Position numbers and translations under genes: made by a program | Notes under the pieces: generated by a model | Database searches by the model: none | What the model was told of the DNA's origin: nothing | Seen by the model: the letters and a program-made list of their open reading frames with translations, nothing else | Assembly (NCBI GenBank): GCA_946885435.1 | Contig: CAMPGL010000060.1 | Coordinates: forward strand, 1 to 11,276 | From: an uncultured Brevundimonas sp. | Lineage (GTDB): Bacteria > Pseudomonadota > Alphaproteobacteria > Caulobacterales > Caulobacteraceae | Length of the DNA stretch: 11,276 nucleotides | Direction of reading: 5' to 3' | Shown: positions 1-6,280 of the stretch, piece by piece | Position numbering within the stretch: position 1 is the stretch's first letter | Layout of the letters: each line of letters starts with the position of its first letter

Positions 1-341
<341 letters not shown>

Positions 342-350
342 GACTCAATG

Positions 351-354
351 CTCC
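351..354 (-). promoter_or_regulatory. Ribosome binding site fixing the purA TTG start
   Basis: The minus strand reads GCGGAG, then 9 nt, then TTG. This core GGAG, the in-frame TGA at 347-345 and the conserved N-terminus together make the TTG start secure. Confidence 0.7.
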
Positions 355-402
355 GCAGGAATGCGGCGGCGGTATAGCGGAGGGGAGGGCGCCTGTCGCC
401 CC

Positions 403-1020
403 TCAGCCGCCGAAGCGGTGGACCAGCCGGATACCGACCTCGTCCAGACCCTCGTTCTTGCCCTGGGCGAAGATCTGCCCGTTGGAGAGGTGGACGTAGG
501 ACAGCTCGACCGCCGTCGAGTCCGTCAGGCGATAGCCGATCGCGATTTCCGGTTCGAACAGCACCTGGGAGCCGAACTCGATCCGCTCGGAACGCAGGGC
601 GACGCGACGGTCGAATTCCTCAGGCGTGATGCTGGGCTCGGCGTAGTCCGGGAAGACATCGTAGCCGTCGTGCACGGCCAGGCCGATGCCGGGCTGGAGA
701 TAGACGCGGCCGTCGTCGGTCAGCGGCACATGCCAGTTCAGGCCGGCGGCGATGTAGCTGGTGTCCCCGGCGGTGTTGCCCGAGACGAAGACGTGGGCGC
801 GCGGGCCGCGCATCCAGGACGGGAAGCCGTCCAGCCGGTCCGAACGCCAGCCCAGGTGAATGTTCTGCCCGTCTTCCTTGCCCGCGGCGCCCAGCCCCAC
901 GGCCTCGCCGACGAAGGTCACGTCGTGGGCGTAGACGCCGAGCATGAGGTCGCCGGCGCTGGCCGGAGCCGCCACGGCCAGGGTCGCGGCCGCGATGGCC
1001 AGGGAGACGGTCTTGCGCAT
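403..1020 (-). CDS. PagL-like lipid A 3-O-deacylase / acyloxyacyl hydrolase family outer-membrane protein
   Basis: Members of this family are eight-stranded outer-membrane barrels that remove the 3-O-acyl chain from lipid A. The 205-residue product has a signal peptide, with probable cleavage after ASA at 20-22. It ends in aromatic-alternating strands with a terminal HRFGG, as expected of a barrel. The family signature is at the C-terminus: YVHLSNGQIF, giving H177 and S179 of the His-Ser-Glu triad and N180 beside it. In PagL of Pseudomonas (recalled alignment) the catalytic Glu follows NDGI; here the segment is NEGLDE, so D193 takes that place, with E194 next to it. A GAGGG ribosome binding site lies 6 nt before ATG. 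The gene sits about 50 bp after serC and 60 bp before purA on the same strand. Family assignment is good; deacylase activity is inferred and the acid residue needs a proper alignment. Confidence 0.82.
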   Translation of the reverse strand: MRKTVSLAIAAATLAVAAPASAGDLMLGVYAHDVTFVGEAVGLGAAGKEDGQNIHLGWRSDRLDGFPSWMRGPRAHVFVSGNTAGDTSYIAAGLNWHVPLTDDGRVYLQPGIGLAVHDGYDVFPDYAEPSITPEEFDRRVALRSERIEFGSQVLFEPEIAIGYRLTDSTAVELSYVHLSNGQIFAQGKNEGLDEVGIRLVHRFGG

Positions 1021-1071
1021 GAACAGCCCTCGTCAGATGCGACCGCTGTTATGGCCTGAACCGGGGCCGCG

Positions 1072-2190
1072 TCAAAGCGCCTCTGCATAGGCGAGGTCGA
1101 GCCATGGCAGGAGGGCCCGCACGTCCTCGGTCTCCACCGTCGCACCGCACCAGATGCGCAGGCCCGGCGGGGCGGCGCGGTGTGATTCGACATCGAGCGC
1201 GGCGCCCTTGTCCTTGAGCCAGGCGGCGACGCCTCTGGCGAAGCCGTCGGCCTGGGCGCGGTCCTCGGTGAAACGGAGACAGACGGAGGTTTCGGAGCGC
1301 GTCGCCGGATCGCGGGCGAGGAAGTCGATCCAGGGGGTGCGCTCGACCCAGTCGGCCAGCACGCGGAAGTTCGCCTGGGTGCGGGCGACCAGGGCGGGCA
1401 GGCCGCCAACCGCCTCGGCCCAGGCGAGGCAGGCCATCCAGTCCTCCAGCGCGAGGATGGAATAGGTGTTGATCGGCACGGCCTCGGCCAGCTGGCGGTC
1501 GAAGCCGTGGGCGTCGCGCAGGCGCAGGACCTTGGGGACCGGCCAGGCCGGGGCGTGGCTGTCGAGCCGTTCGACGGCGCGCGGCGACAGGACCAGCACG
1601 CCGATGCCGGCGTCACCGCCGAGCGCCTTCTGGAAGGAGAAGGTGGTGGTGTCGAGCTTGTCCCACTCCAGCGGCATGGCGAAGGCGGCCGAGGTGGCGT
1701 CGCAGATGGTCAGTCCATCTCGGCCGGCGGCGATGAAACCGGCGTCGGGCACGCGGACCCCCGAGGTGGTGCCGTTCCAGGCGAAGACGAGGTCGCAGTC
1801 GGGCCGCACGCGCGACAGGTCGGGAAGCGCGCCAAAGTCGACCTCCAGCACCTCGGGGGCGAGCTTCAGATGGTCGCGGACGTCGGCGGCCCACGTCTTG
1901 CCGAAGTTCTCGTAGGCCAGCACCTGCACCGGCCGGGCCCCCAGCAGGTTCCACAGGGCGGCCTCGACCGCGCCGGTGTCGGAGGCGGGGGTGAAGACCA
2001 GCGTGTAGTCCTCCGGAATCCGCAGGACGCGGCGGGTCAGGTCCCGGGCCTCCCGAAAGCGGGCCAGGACCTCAGGGCTGCGGATGTTGCGGCCCATGAT
2101 GTCGGTCCGCAGGGCTTCAAGCCGCCAGCCTGGCGGCTTGGCGGTCGGGCCGGAGGAGAAATGGGGACGGGCGGGGAGGGGCGGATTCAT
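1072..2190 (-). CDS. serC: Phosphoserine aminotransferase (alphaproteobacterial type)
   Basis: A PLP-dependent class V aminotransferase that converts 3-phosphohydroxypyruvate to 3-phosphoserine in serine synthesis. It may also act on the related step of pyridoxal phosphate synthesis. Counting from the ATG at 2190, the protein has 372 residues. The N-terminal RPHFSSGPTAKPPGW is typical. The PLP-nitrogen aspartate lies in ICDATSAAF (about residue 164), and the Schiff-base lysine in SFQKALGG (about 188). The sequence resembles the longer alphaproteobacterial SerC group rather than the enterobacterial one. The frame stays open 4 codons further to a TTG at 2202, but neither start has a clear Shine-Dalgarno, and the leader is full of inverted repeats. 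serA, often a neighbour of serC in related bacteria, is not next to it here; the PagL-like gene follows instead. Confidence 0.93.
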   Translation of the reverse strand: MNPPLPARPHFSSGPTAKPPGWRLEALRTDIMGRNIRSPEVLARFREARDLTRRVLRIPEDYTLVFTPASDTGAVEAALWNLLGARPVQVLAYENFGKTWAADVRDHLKLAPEVLEVDFGALPDLSRVRPDCDLVFAWNGTTSGVRVPDAGFIAAGRDGLTICDATSAAFAMPLEWDKLDTTTFSFQKALGGDAGIGVLVLSPRAVERLDSHAPAWPVPKVLRLRDAHGFDRQLAEAVPINTYSILALEDWMACLAWAEAVGGLPALVARTQANFRVLADWVERTPWIDFLARDPATRSETSVCLRFTEDRAQADGFARGVAAWLKDKGAALDVESHRAAPPGLRIWCGATVETEDVRALLPWLDLAYAEAL

Positions 2191-2193
2191 GAG

Positions 2194-2232
2194 GCAAGGC
2201 AACGCTTGCCCGCGCGGCTTTGCAAGCCTTGC
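2194..2232 (-). repeat. Inverted-repeat cluster in the serC leader
   Basis: Two short palindromic segments built from GCAAG/CTTGC face each other just upstream of serC. One is GGCAA-CGC-TTGCC (2198-2210) and the other GCAAGCCTTGC (2222-2232). The GCTTGC at 2204-2209 can also pair with GCAAGC at 2222-2227, giving alternative folds. The structures end 4 nt before the ATG at 2190 and cover the place of a ribosome binding site. A role in controlling translation is inference. Confidence 0.4.
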
Positions 2233-2256
2233 GGCGAATTCATCGAGGTGAACCGG

Positions 2257-2278
2257 ACCTGAACCTCGCCGTTCAGGT
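2257..2278. repeat. Perfect 8-bp inverted repeat in the serC / DR-protein divergent region
   Basis: ACCTGAAC (2257-2264) and GTTCAGGT (2271-2278) are perfect inverted repeats separated by CTCGCC. It could be an operator half-site pair or an RNA hairpin. A second small stem (GCGGC-TCA-GCCGC, 2279-2291) adjoins it directly. A near-perfect stem, CGCCGCGG with CCGTGGCG (2312-2332), follows before the ribosome binding site of the plus-strand gene. No T tract follows, so these are not intrinsic terminators. Confidence 0.45.
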
Positions 2279-2353
2279 GCGGCTCAGCCGCGGGGTGGTG
2301 TTCTGCCCATGACGCCGCGGAGCCCCCGTGGCGGAGATGAAAGGGAAACCGTC

Positions 2354-2773
2354 ATGTTCAAGAAAGCCATCCTGCCCCTGGTTGCGGTGACCGCGCTCTC
2401 CGCCGCCGTTCCCGCCGCCGCCCAGACCATCAGCGTCAGCTTCGGTGTCGGCCAAGCCTATGGCCACGGCGACCGCTACGATCGTCATGACCGCTATGAC
2501 CGCCATGACCGCTGGGACCGCGGCTGGGACCGGATCGACCGTCGCTTCCAGCGCCTCGATCACCGGATCGACCAAGGCGTGCGCAACGGTCAGCTGAGCC
2601 GGCGCGAAGCCATCAGCCTGCGGCTCCAGTTCCGCCAGCTGATCCAGCTGGAGCAACGCTACAGCCGCGGCGGCCTGAGCCAGTGGGAACGCCGTGACCT
2701 CGAGCAGCGCTTCGACCGCCTGCAACGGCAAATCCGCTACGAGCGCCGCGACCGCGACGGCCGCCGCTGGTAA
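2354..2773 (+). CDS. Small secreted Asp-Arg repeat protein, function unknown
   Basis: A 139-residue, strongly basic periplasmic protein. The signal peptide is MFKKAILPLV...AAAQ, with probable cleavage after A23. Residues 40-60 are a run of DRY/DRH/DRW triplets. The rest is helical and charged, with two related segments: GQLSRREAISLRL (79-91) and GGLSQWERRDLEQRF (106-120). This G-x-L-S-x-x-E pattern is seen in many uncharacterised periplasmic proteins of Proteobacteria, so it may be a domain duplication. I chose the ATG at 2354 because it begins the signal peptide and has AAAGGGA upstream; an in-frame ATG at 2309 would add 15 residues in front of the signal peptide. The gene is monocistronic: divergent from serC and closed by an intrinsic terminator. 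I do not recognise a specific function; an envelope stress or chaperone-like role would be a guess. Confidence 0.85.
   Translation: MFKKAILPLVAVTALSAAVPAAAQTISVSFGVGQAYGHGDRYDRHDRYDRHDRWDRGWDRIDRRFQRLDHRIDQGVRNGQLSRREAISLRLQFRQLIQLEQRYSRGGLSQWERRDLEQRFDRLQRQIRYERRDRDGRRW
2471..2533 (+). repeat. 9-nt tandem repeat encoding Asp-Arg-aromatic/His triplets
   Basis: Five in-frame 9-nt units (GACCGCTAC, GATCGTCAT, GACCGCTAT, GACCGCCAT, GACCGCTGG) are followed by a partial unit and GGCTGGGACCGG. They encode DRY DRH DRY DRH DRW DR. Unit identity is highest in the GACCGC core. Such arrays expand and contract by slippage, so copy number may vary between strains. Confidence 0.8.
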
Positions 2774-2802
2774 CGAAGACGCCTTCCCAAGGGGCGTGAA
2801 GG

Positions 2803-2834
2803 ACGGCGCGGATCGAAAGGTCCGCGCCGTTTTT
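2803..2834 (+). terminator. Rho-independent terminator of the DR-repeat protein gene
   Basis: A perfect 10-bp stem (ACGGCGCGGA, 2803-2812, with TCCGCGCCGT, 2821-2830) encloses an 8-nt loop and runs straight into TTTT. It lies 30 nt past the stop codon. The T tract is only on the plus-strand side, so it serves the DR-repeat gene and not the converging phzF-like gene, whose stop is 7 bp further on. Confidence 0.92.
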
Positions 2835-2840
2835 CGTGCG

Positions 2841-3650
2841 TCAGACCCGCAGGACGCTTTCGACGGTGGTGTAGGCCTGGCCGTTCAGGATGAGCCGGTC
2901 GCCGCGCAACTCGGTCGAGATGTGCCCGCCTCGGGTGGGGAAGGCCTGGAAGAAGCGCACGTCCGACCGACCCAGCTTGTCGGCATAGAGCGGCGCGAGG
3001 ATGCAATGGGCCGAGCCCGTGGCCGGATCCTCCGCGACGCCCGAGCCCGGGGCGAAGAAGCGGTCGATCACGTCGAAGGCCGGATCATCGCTGTCGGCGC
3101 AGACCACGATATTGCCCCGGCCGCCGGTGGCCTCGCCCGCGATGCGGTGCAGGGCGGCAATGTCGGGATCGAGCCCGCGCACGGTCTCTGCGTGGTCCAG
3201 CACCGCGATCAGATAGGCGCCGGCCCAGACCTCGACGGGTTCGACGCCCAGAGCTTCGGCCAGTCCGTCCGGGACGGTGGTGCGCTTGGGCGGGTCGGCC
3301 GGGAAATCCATGGCGTAGCCCTCGCCCGAGCGCTGGACGATCAGCGGCCCGGATCGGCTGTCGAAGGTGACCGCCTCTGCCTCAAGTTCCAGCTCCGTGA
3401 AGAGCACATGCGCCGAGGCGAGGGTGGCGTGGCCGCACAGCGGGACCTCCATGCCCGGCGTGAACCAGCGCAGGCCGAAGCGGGCGGGATCGCCGGTCTT
3501 GAGCAGGAAAGCCGTCTCGGCCTGGTTGTTCTCGCGGGCCAGCGCCTGCATCCAACCGTCCTCCGGCCAGGCCTCGAACGGCTCGACCACGCAGGCCGGA
3601 TTGCCCAGGAAGGGGCGCGGCGCGAAGGCGTCGACGGTCCACTGTCTCAT
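2841..3650 (-). CDS. PhzF-family isomerase/epimerase
   Basis: PhzF-family proteins have a two-lobed diaminopimelate-epimerase fold and carry out proton-transfer isomerisations. PhzF itself acts in phenazine synthesis, but most family members, including this one, have unknown substrates. The 269-residue product keeps the active-site set at the same numbering as I recall for Pseudomonas PhzF: E45 (NNQAETAFL), H74 ([11 protein letters not shown]), D208 ([11 protein letters not shown]) and S213. The N-terminal [18 protein letters not shown] is also diagnostic. The ATG overlaps the TGA of the upstream nucleotidyltransferase gene by 4 nt, so translation is coupled. There are no phenazine genes nearby, so phenazine synthesis is not suggested. 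The family call is very firm; the substrate is unknown. Confidence 0.92.
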   Translation of the reverse strand: MRQWTVDAFAPRPFLGNPACVVEPFEAWPEDGWMQALARENNQAETAFLLKTGDPARFGLRWFTPGMEVPLCGHATLASAHVLFTELELEAEAVTFDSRSGPLIVQRSGEGYAMDFPADPPKRTTVPDGLAEALGVEPVEVWAGAYLIAVLDHAETVRGLDPDIAALHRIAGEATGGRGNIVVCADSDDPAFDVIDRFFAPGSGVAEDPATGSAHCILAPLYADKLGRSDVRFFQAFPTRGGHISTELRGDRLILNGQAYTTVESVLRV

Positions 3651-4234
3651 TCAGAGGTTCTCCCGATCACCTTCGCCTCCGGCCAGCGGGCCAGGGCGGA
3701 TTTCACGACGCGGTCCCAGCCGTGGGCCAGGGGCCGGTTGGGATTGGGCCTGAGCACCATGTCGAAGACGTCGTCCAGGCCGAAGGGGGCGGCGACGGTG
3801 ATGCGGCCGTCGTCCTCCAGCCGGACCCCGACTGCGAAGGCCGGGCAGACGAAGCGCTCCAGCGCCTCGTCGGTCGAGGACAGGGCGGCGTAGGGCTCGC
3901 CGAACCGCTGTTCGAACCACAGGTGGACCCGGGCCTGGTTGCGGACCTCGACCTGGCTCTTCAGCGGCTGGTCGAAGGCCTCGGCGACGCGGCGGATGAA
4001 GACGTCCTCGGCGTCCCAGGAAGTGTCCGGGTCGAAGAAGCCGATGTCGTAGTCCTTCAGGCCGTAGCCGGGCTCGCGCCCGCTCACCGCGTTCCAGACC
4101 GTCTGATAGACCGCGCCGGAGAACAGCCGCCAGTCGGGCAGGCCAAGCCCCCGCACGGTGGTCATGACCCGCATCACGCCCGGACTGGCGCGCAGGATGT
4201 CGGCGAGGTCGTCAGCACGGGGAAGGTCGGCCAT
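3647..4234 (-). CDS. Nucleotidyltransferase family protein (PF06042 / DUF925 type)
   Basis: A 195-residue cytoplasmic protein resembling the PF06042 family of predicted nucleotidyltransferases, whose substrate is unknown. Family-like segments are the [15 protein letters not shown] helix region (38-52), an acidic KDYDIGFFD strand (60-68) that would supply metal-binding aspartates D61 and D63, and [18 protein letters not shown] (95-112). The frame extends far upstream without a stop, but residues before [10 protein letters not shown] are low-complexity Arg/Pro/Ala sequence read through noncoding DNA and the antisense of the 55-residue gene, so the ATG at 4234 is the likely start. The stop codon overlaps the start of the phzF-like gene (ATGA), which points to a coupled two-gene unit. 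Confidence 0.87.
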   Translation of the reverse strand: MADLPRADDLADILRASPGVMRVMTTVRGLGLPDWRLFSGAVYQTVWNAVSGREPGYGLKDYDIGFFDPDTSWDAEDVFIRRVAEAFDQPLKSQVEVRNQARVHLWFEQRFGEPYAALSSTDEALERFVCPAFAVGVRLEDDGRITVAAPFGLDDVFDMVLRPNPNRPLAHGWDRVVKSALARWPEAKVIGRTSE

Positions 4235-4269
4235 GCGCCTGTCTAGCGTGAGGTTCGCCAGACGCGCGA

Positions 4270-4295
4270 GGGACCTTTCGCGGGGCGCGGGGGTT
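4270..4295 (+). promoter_or_regulatory. Possible EcfG-type (general stress sigma factor) promoter of the 55-residue protein gene
   Basis: GGGAC at 4270-4274 and GGTT at 4292-4295 are 17 nt apart, in the right place about 30 bp before the ATG. The alphaproteobacterial EcfG consensus is roughly GGAAC, 16-17 nt, CGTT, so each element has one mismatch. The match is suggestive only; GC-rich DNA can give this by chance. Confidence 0.22.
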
Positions 4296-4310
4296 TTCCT
4301 CAGGCAATCA

Positions 4311-4318
4311 GAGGAGAG
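4311..4318 (+). promoter_or_regulatory. Strong ribosome binding site of the 55-residue protein gene
   Basis: GAGGAGAG, with its AGGAG core 7 nt before the ATG at 4324, is the best Shine-Dalgarno match near any short reading frame here. It supports translation of the 55-codon frame. Confidence 0.7.
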
Positions 4319-4323
4319 AGCGA

Positions 4324-4491
4324 ATGAACGATCGTCCCCGCCCTGACGAGCCCGGCTACAGCCGCGACGAGGACATGGAGGAGAGCCGCCTGAAGGACCG
4401 GCCGGCCGAGGCGGATCTCGACGGCGACCCGAACGAGGGCCGACCGATCCGCTACGCCCCCGTGCCGGACGATCCAGACGGCGTGCGCTAG
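4324..4491 (+). CDS. Small hydrophilic protein, 55 residues, unknown function
   Basis: A 55-residue, very polar, Asp/Glu/Arg/Pro-rich protein with no hydrophobic stretch and no cysteine. It starts MNDRPRPDEPGYSRDEDMEE and ends PDDPDGVR, and is probably intrinsically disordered and cytoplasmic. Support comes from the strong GAGGAGAG site at proper spacing and GC-rich third positions. The open frame also ends exactly against the converging thiD gene: its TAG (4489-4491) and the thiD TAG (4490-4488 on the minus strand) share the palindrome CTAG. It is divergent from the nucleotidyltransferase gene. I do not recognise the family. Small acidic proteins of this kind often belong to stress regulons in alphaproteobacteria, which would fit the possible EcfG promoter, but that is inference. 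Confidence 0.72.
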   Translation: MNDRPRPDEPGYSRDEDMEESRLKDRPAEADLDGDPNEGRPIRYAPVPDDPDGVR

Positions 4492-5282
4492 GCGCGGCCG
4501 TCCAGCGGCCAGGCGTGATTGAGCGGGCCGTGGCCCCGGCCATAGCCGGGCGCCGTGCGGATCGCCTCTGCGACATAGGCCCAGGCGCGGGCGACTGCCT
4601 GTTCGACGGGCAGGCCTTGGGCGATCCCGGCCGCACAGGCGCTGGCCAGGGTGCAGCCGGTGCCATGGGTCGACCGCGTTTCGATGCGCGGGCCTTCGAG
4701 CAGGGTTTCGCCGGACGGGGTCAGGAGCAGGTCGACGACCGTGTCGCTCGGCACGTGGCCGCCCTTCACCAGAGCCGCGCGGGCGCCGAGGTCGAGCAGC
4801 CGTTCGGCCGCGCGACGTTGGCCGTCGAGGTCGCGGACCTCGACCCCGGTCAGGGCCTCGGCCTCCGGCGCATTGGGCGTGACCAGGGCGGCGCGGGGCA
4901 GCATGAGGGTGCGGACGGCCAAGACGGCTTCGTGAGGCAGCAGGGCGTGGCCGCCCTTGGCGATCATGACGGGATCGACGACGGCGGGCGCATTCGCTTC
5001 GTCGAGCAGGCGGGCGACGGCCTCCACCACCTCCACGGTTCCGAGCATGCCGGTCTTGATGGCATCCGCGCCGATGTCGGCCAGCACGACCCGCGCCTGG
5101 GCCTCTATGACCGGGACGGGCACGGGGAAGACGTCGTGGACGCCTGTGGTGTCCTGGACGGTCAGGGCCGTGATCGCCGTCATGGCGTAGGCGTTCAGCG
5201 CCGTCACCGCCTTGATGTCGGCCTGGATCCCGGCGCCGCCGCCGGAATCGGAGCCGGCGATGATCAGGACCCGGCCCTTCAC
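4488..5282 (-). CDS. thiD: Hydroxymethylpyrimidine / phosphomethylpyrimidine kinase
   Basis: Phosphorylates HMP to HMP-P and then HMP-PP, the pyrimidine precursor of thiamine. The 264-residue length matches the family. The ribokinase-like fold is shown by LIIAGSDSGGGAGIQADIK (6-24), the MTAITALTVQDTTGV substrate segment (34-48), DPVMIAKGGHALL (103-115) and the anion-hole motif THGTGCTLASA (205-215) with catalytic C210. The start is GTG at 5282-5280, overlapping the TGA of the exporter gene by 4 nt (GTGA); this is the third gene of a coupled rsmD-gdx-thiD unit. I see no TPP riboswitch, which fits its place inside an operon. The stop shares CTAG with the convergent 55-residue gene. Confidence 0.95.
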   Translation of the reverse strand: MKGRVLIIAGSDSGGGAGIQADIKAVTALNAYAMTAITALTVQDTTGVHDVFPVPVPVIEAQARVVLADIGADAIKTGMLGTVEVVEAVARLLDEANAPAVVDPVMIAKGGHALLPHEAVLAVRTLMLPRAALVTPNAPEAEALTGVEVRDLDGQRRAAERLLDLGARAALVKGGHVPSDTVVDLLLTPSGETLLEGPRIETRSTHGTGCTLASACAAGIAQGLPVEQAVARAWAYVAEAIRTAPGYGRGHGPLNHAWPLDGRA

Positions 5283-5626
5283 GCCGGCGCTCCGCTGAAC
5301 AGCTTCAGCCCGACGATGCCGGCCACGATCAGGACGATGCAGACCAGGCGCACGGCGGTGGCCGGTTCGCCATAGGCGAGGACGCCCACGGTGGCCGCCC
5401 CGACCGCGCCGATACCGGTCCAGACCGCATAGGCCGTGCCGATGGGCAGCCGCTGGGTCGCCACCCAGAGAAAGTAGAAGCTGGCGATCATGGCCGCGAC
5501 GACGACGGCCGAAATGAACGGCCGCTGCGGCCCGATGAACTTGAAGCCCGAGGCCCAGGCGACTTCGAGCAGGCCGGCGAGCGCAAGCGCGCCCCAGGGG
5601 CCGAGGGTGAATCCGAAGAGGGTCAT
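5279..5626 (-). CDS. gdx: Small multidrug resistance (SMR) family exporter, Gdx/SugE type (guanidinium exporter)
   Basis: A four-helix inner-membrane proton antiporter of 115 residues that works as a dimer. The Gdx (formerly SugE) branch exports guanidinium. Diagnostic segments are LLEVAWASGFKF with the essential E21 in helix 1 (about 12-29), LPIGTAYAVWTGIGAVGA (60-77) spanning helix 3, and the IVLIVAGIVGLKL fourth helix (97-109). The GTAYAVWTGIGAVGA segment is close to SugE and fits guanidinium transport better than a broad-range EmrE pump. The N-terminus is about 8 residues longer than usual. The ATG overlaps the rsmD stop (ATGA) and the stop overlaps the thiD start (GTGA). No guanidine riboswitch is seen, unlike many gdx genes, and there is no urea or guanidine carboxylase gene in the window. 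Confidence 0.88.
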   Translation of the reverse strand: MTLFGFTLGPWGALALAGLLEVAWASGFKFIGPQRPFISAVVVAAMIASFYFLWVATQRLPIGTAYAVWTGIGAVGAATVGVLAYGEPATAVRLVCIVLIVAGIVGLKLFSGAPA

Positions 5627-6195
5627 GACGAGGGGCTATAGCGCAGGAACAGCACGCGTGCGGCGCCCCAGTCGCGCGCGTCCAGCCTTTCGTAGCCGGG
5701 CGTCTCGATGTCCGGCTCGTTAACGCCGCGCTCGAAGACCACGATCGCGCCGGGCTTCAGCCAGTTTCCCTCGGCCAGACGCGCCAGGGTCTGCTCGCCC
5801 AGGCCCTGGGCGTAGGGCGGATCGAGGAAGGCCAGGTCGAAGGCTTCGCCCGCCGAGCCGGGGCGAACACCCAGGTCGGTGGCGCTCCTGCGATGCACGC
5901 GCGTGCAGCCGAACAGGCCGAAACTCTCCGCGTTCTCCCGGATGGCGCCGCGCGCGCCGTCGTCGGTCTCCACGAACAGGCAGAAGGCCGCGCCGCGACT
6001 AATCGCCTCGAACCCGAGCGCTCCGGTGCCTGCGTAGAGGTCGATGACCCGGGCGCCGTCGAGCGGCGCGGCCCAGGCGGCGTGCTCCAGGATGTTGAAG
6101 ATCGCCTGCCGCGCGCGGTCGGAGGTCGGACGCGTCCCCTGACCCTCGGGCGCGGCCAGCGCGCGGCCCTTCAGCCGGCCTGAAACGATGCGCAT
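5623..6195 (-). CDS. rsmD: 16S rRNA (guanine(966)-N(2))-methyltransferase
   Basis: Methylates G966 of 16S rRNA during small-subunit assembly, using S-adenosylmethionine. The protein has 190 residues, as usual for the family. The N-terminal MRIVSGRLKGRALAAPEG and RPTSDRARQAIFNIL (22-36) are classic RsmD. The SAM-binding loop is DLYAGTGALGFEA (52-64) and the catalytic motif is LDPPY (124-128). The gene opens the rsmD-gdx-thiD operon; the ATG has a GGAG about 13 nt upstream, a long spacing. Upstream lies a repeat-rich divergent region shared with gloA that must hold its promoter. Confidence 0.95.
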   Translation of the reverse strand: MRIVSGRLKGRALAAPEGQGTRPTSDRARQAIFNILEHAAWAAPLDGARVIDLYAGTGALGFEAISRGAAFCLFVETDDGARGAIRENAESFGLFGCTRVHRRSATDLGVRPGSAGEAFDLAFLDPPYAQGLGEQTLARLAEGNWLKPGAIVVFERGVNEPDIETPGYERLDARDWGAARVLFLRYSPSS

Positions 6196-6217
6196 GAGCT
6201 AGGCGGCTCCGTTCAGG

Positions 6218-6260
6218 ATTGGCGGGGTGGCGGGCCGAAGCACACCGCCAGACCGCCAAT
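6218..6260. repeat. Long imperfect inverted repeat upstream of rsmD
   Basis: ATTGGCGGGGTGGCGG (6218-6233) and CCGCCAGACCGCCAAT (6245-6260) pair over 16 bp with two central mismatches around an 11-nt loop. There is no T tract on either strand, so it is not an intrinsic terminator. It starts 22 bp upstream of the rsmD ATG. Confidence 0.6.
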
Positions 6261-6280
6261 TCCCGCCATTAACCGCCATT
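6245..6280. repeat. Four short direct repeats CCGCCA(A/T)T
   Basis: CCGCCA recurs at 6245, 6253, 6264 and 6274; the last three copies continue to CCGCCAAT, CCGCCATT and CCGCCATT, the final two exactly 10 bp (one helical turn) apart. The complementary GGCGG-type sequence also occurs at 6221-6233 and 6284-6292. They may be binding sites for a regulator or simply a small hairpin-forming repeat. Confidence 0.5.

Noticed and set aside
342..346. GACTC (a CcrM methylation GANTC site) next to the purA start
   Set aside because: GANTC sites occur by chance and one site does not show cell-cycle control.
1507..2262. Plus-strand open frame of 251 codons
   Set aside because: Antisense to serC; composition Gly/Val/Asp/Gln-rich with no recognisable domain.
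2841..3650. Phenazine biosynthesis role for the PhzF-like protein
   Set aside because: No other phenazine genes are near, and most PhzF-family members are not in phenazine pathways.
4235..4666. N-terminal extension of the nucleotidyltransferase frame (339 residues in all)
   Set aside because: The extra 144 residues are Arg/Pro/Ser-rich shadow sequence crossing the divergent promoter region and the antisense of the 55-residue gene. The family-like protein begins at the ATG at 4234.
4515..5375. Plus-strand open frame of 286 codons
   Set aside because: It is antisense to thiD and gdx; its Gly/Asp/Arg-rich composition is the usual mirror of GC-rich coding DNA and shows no family motif.
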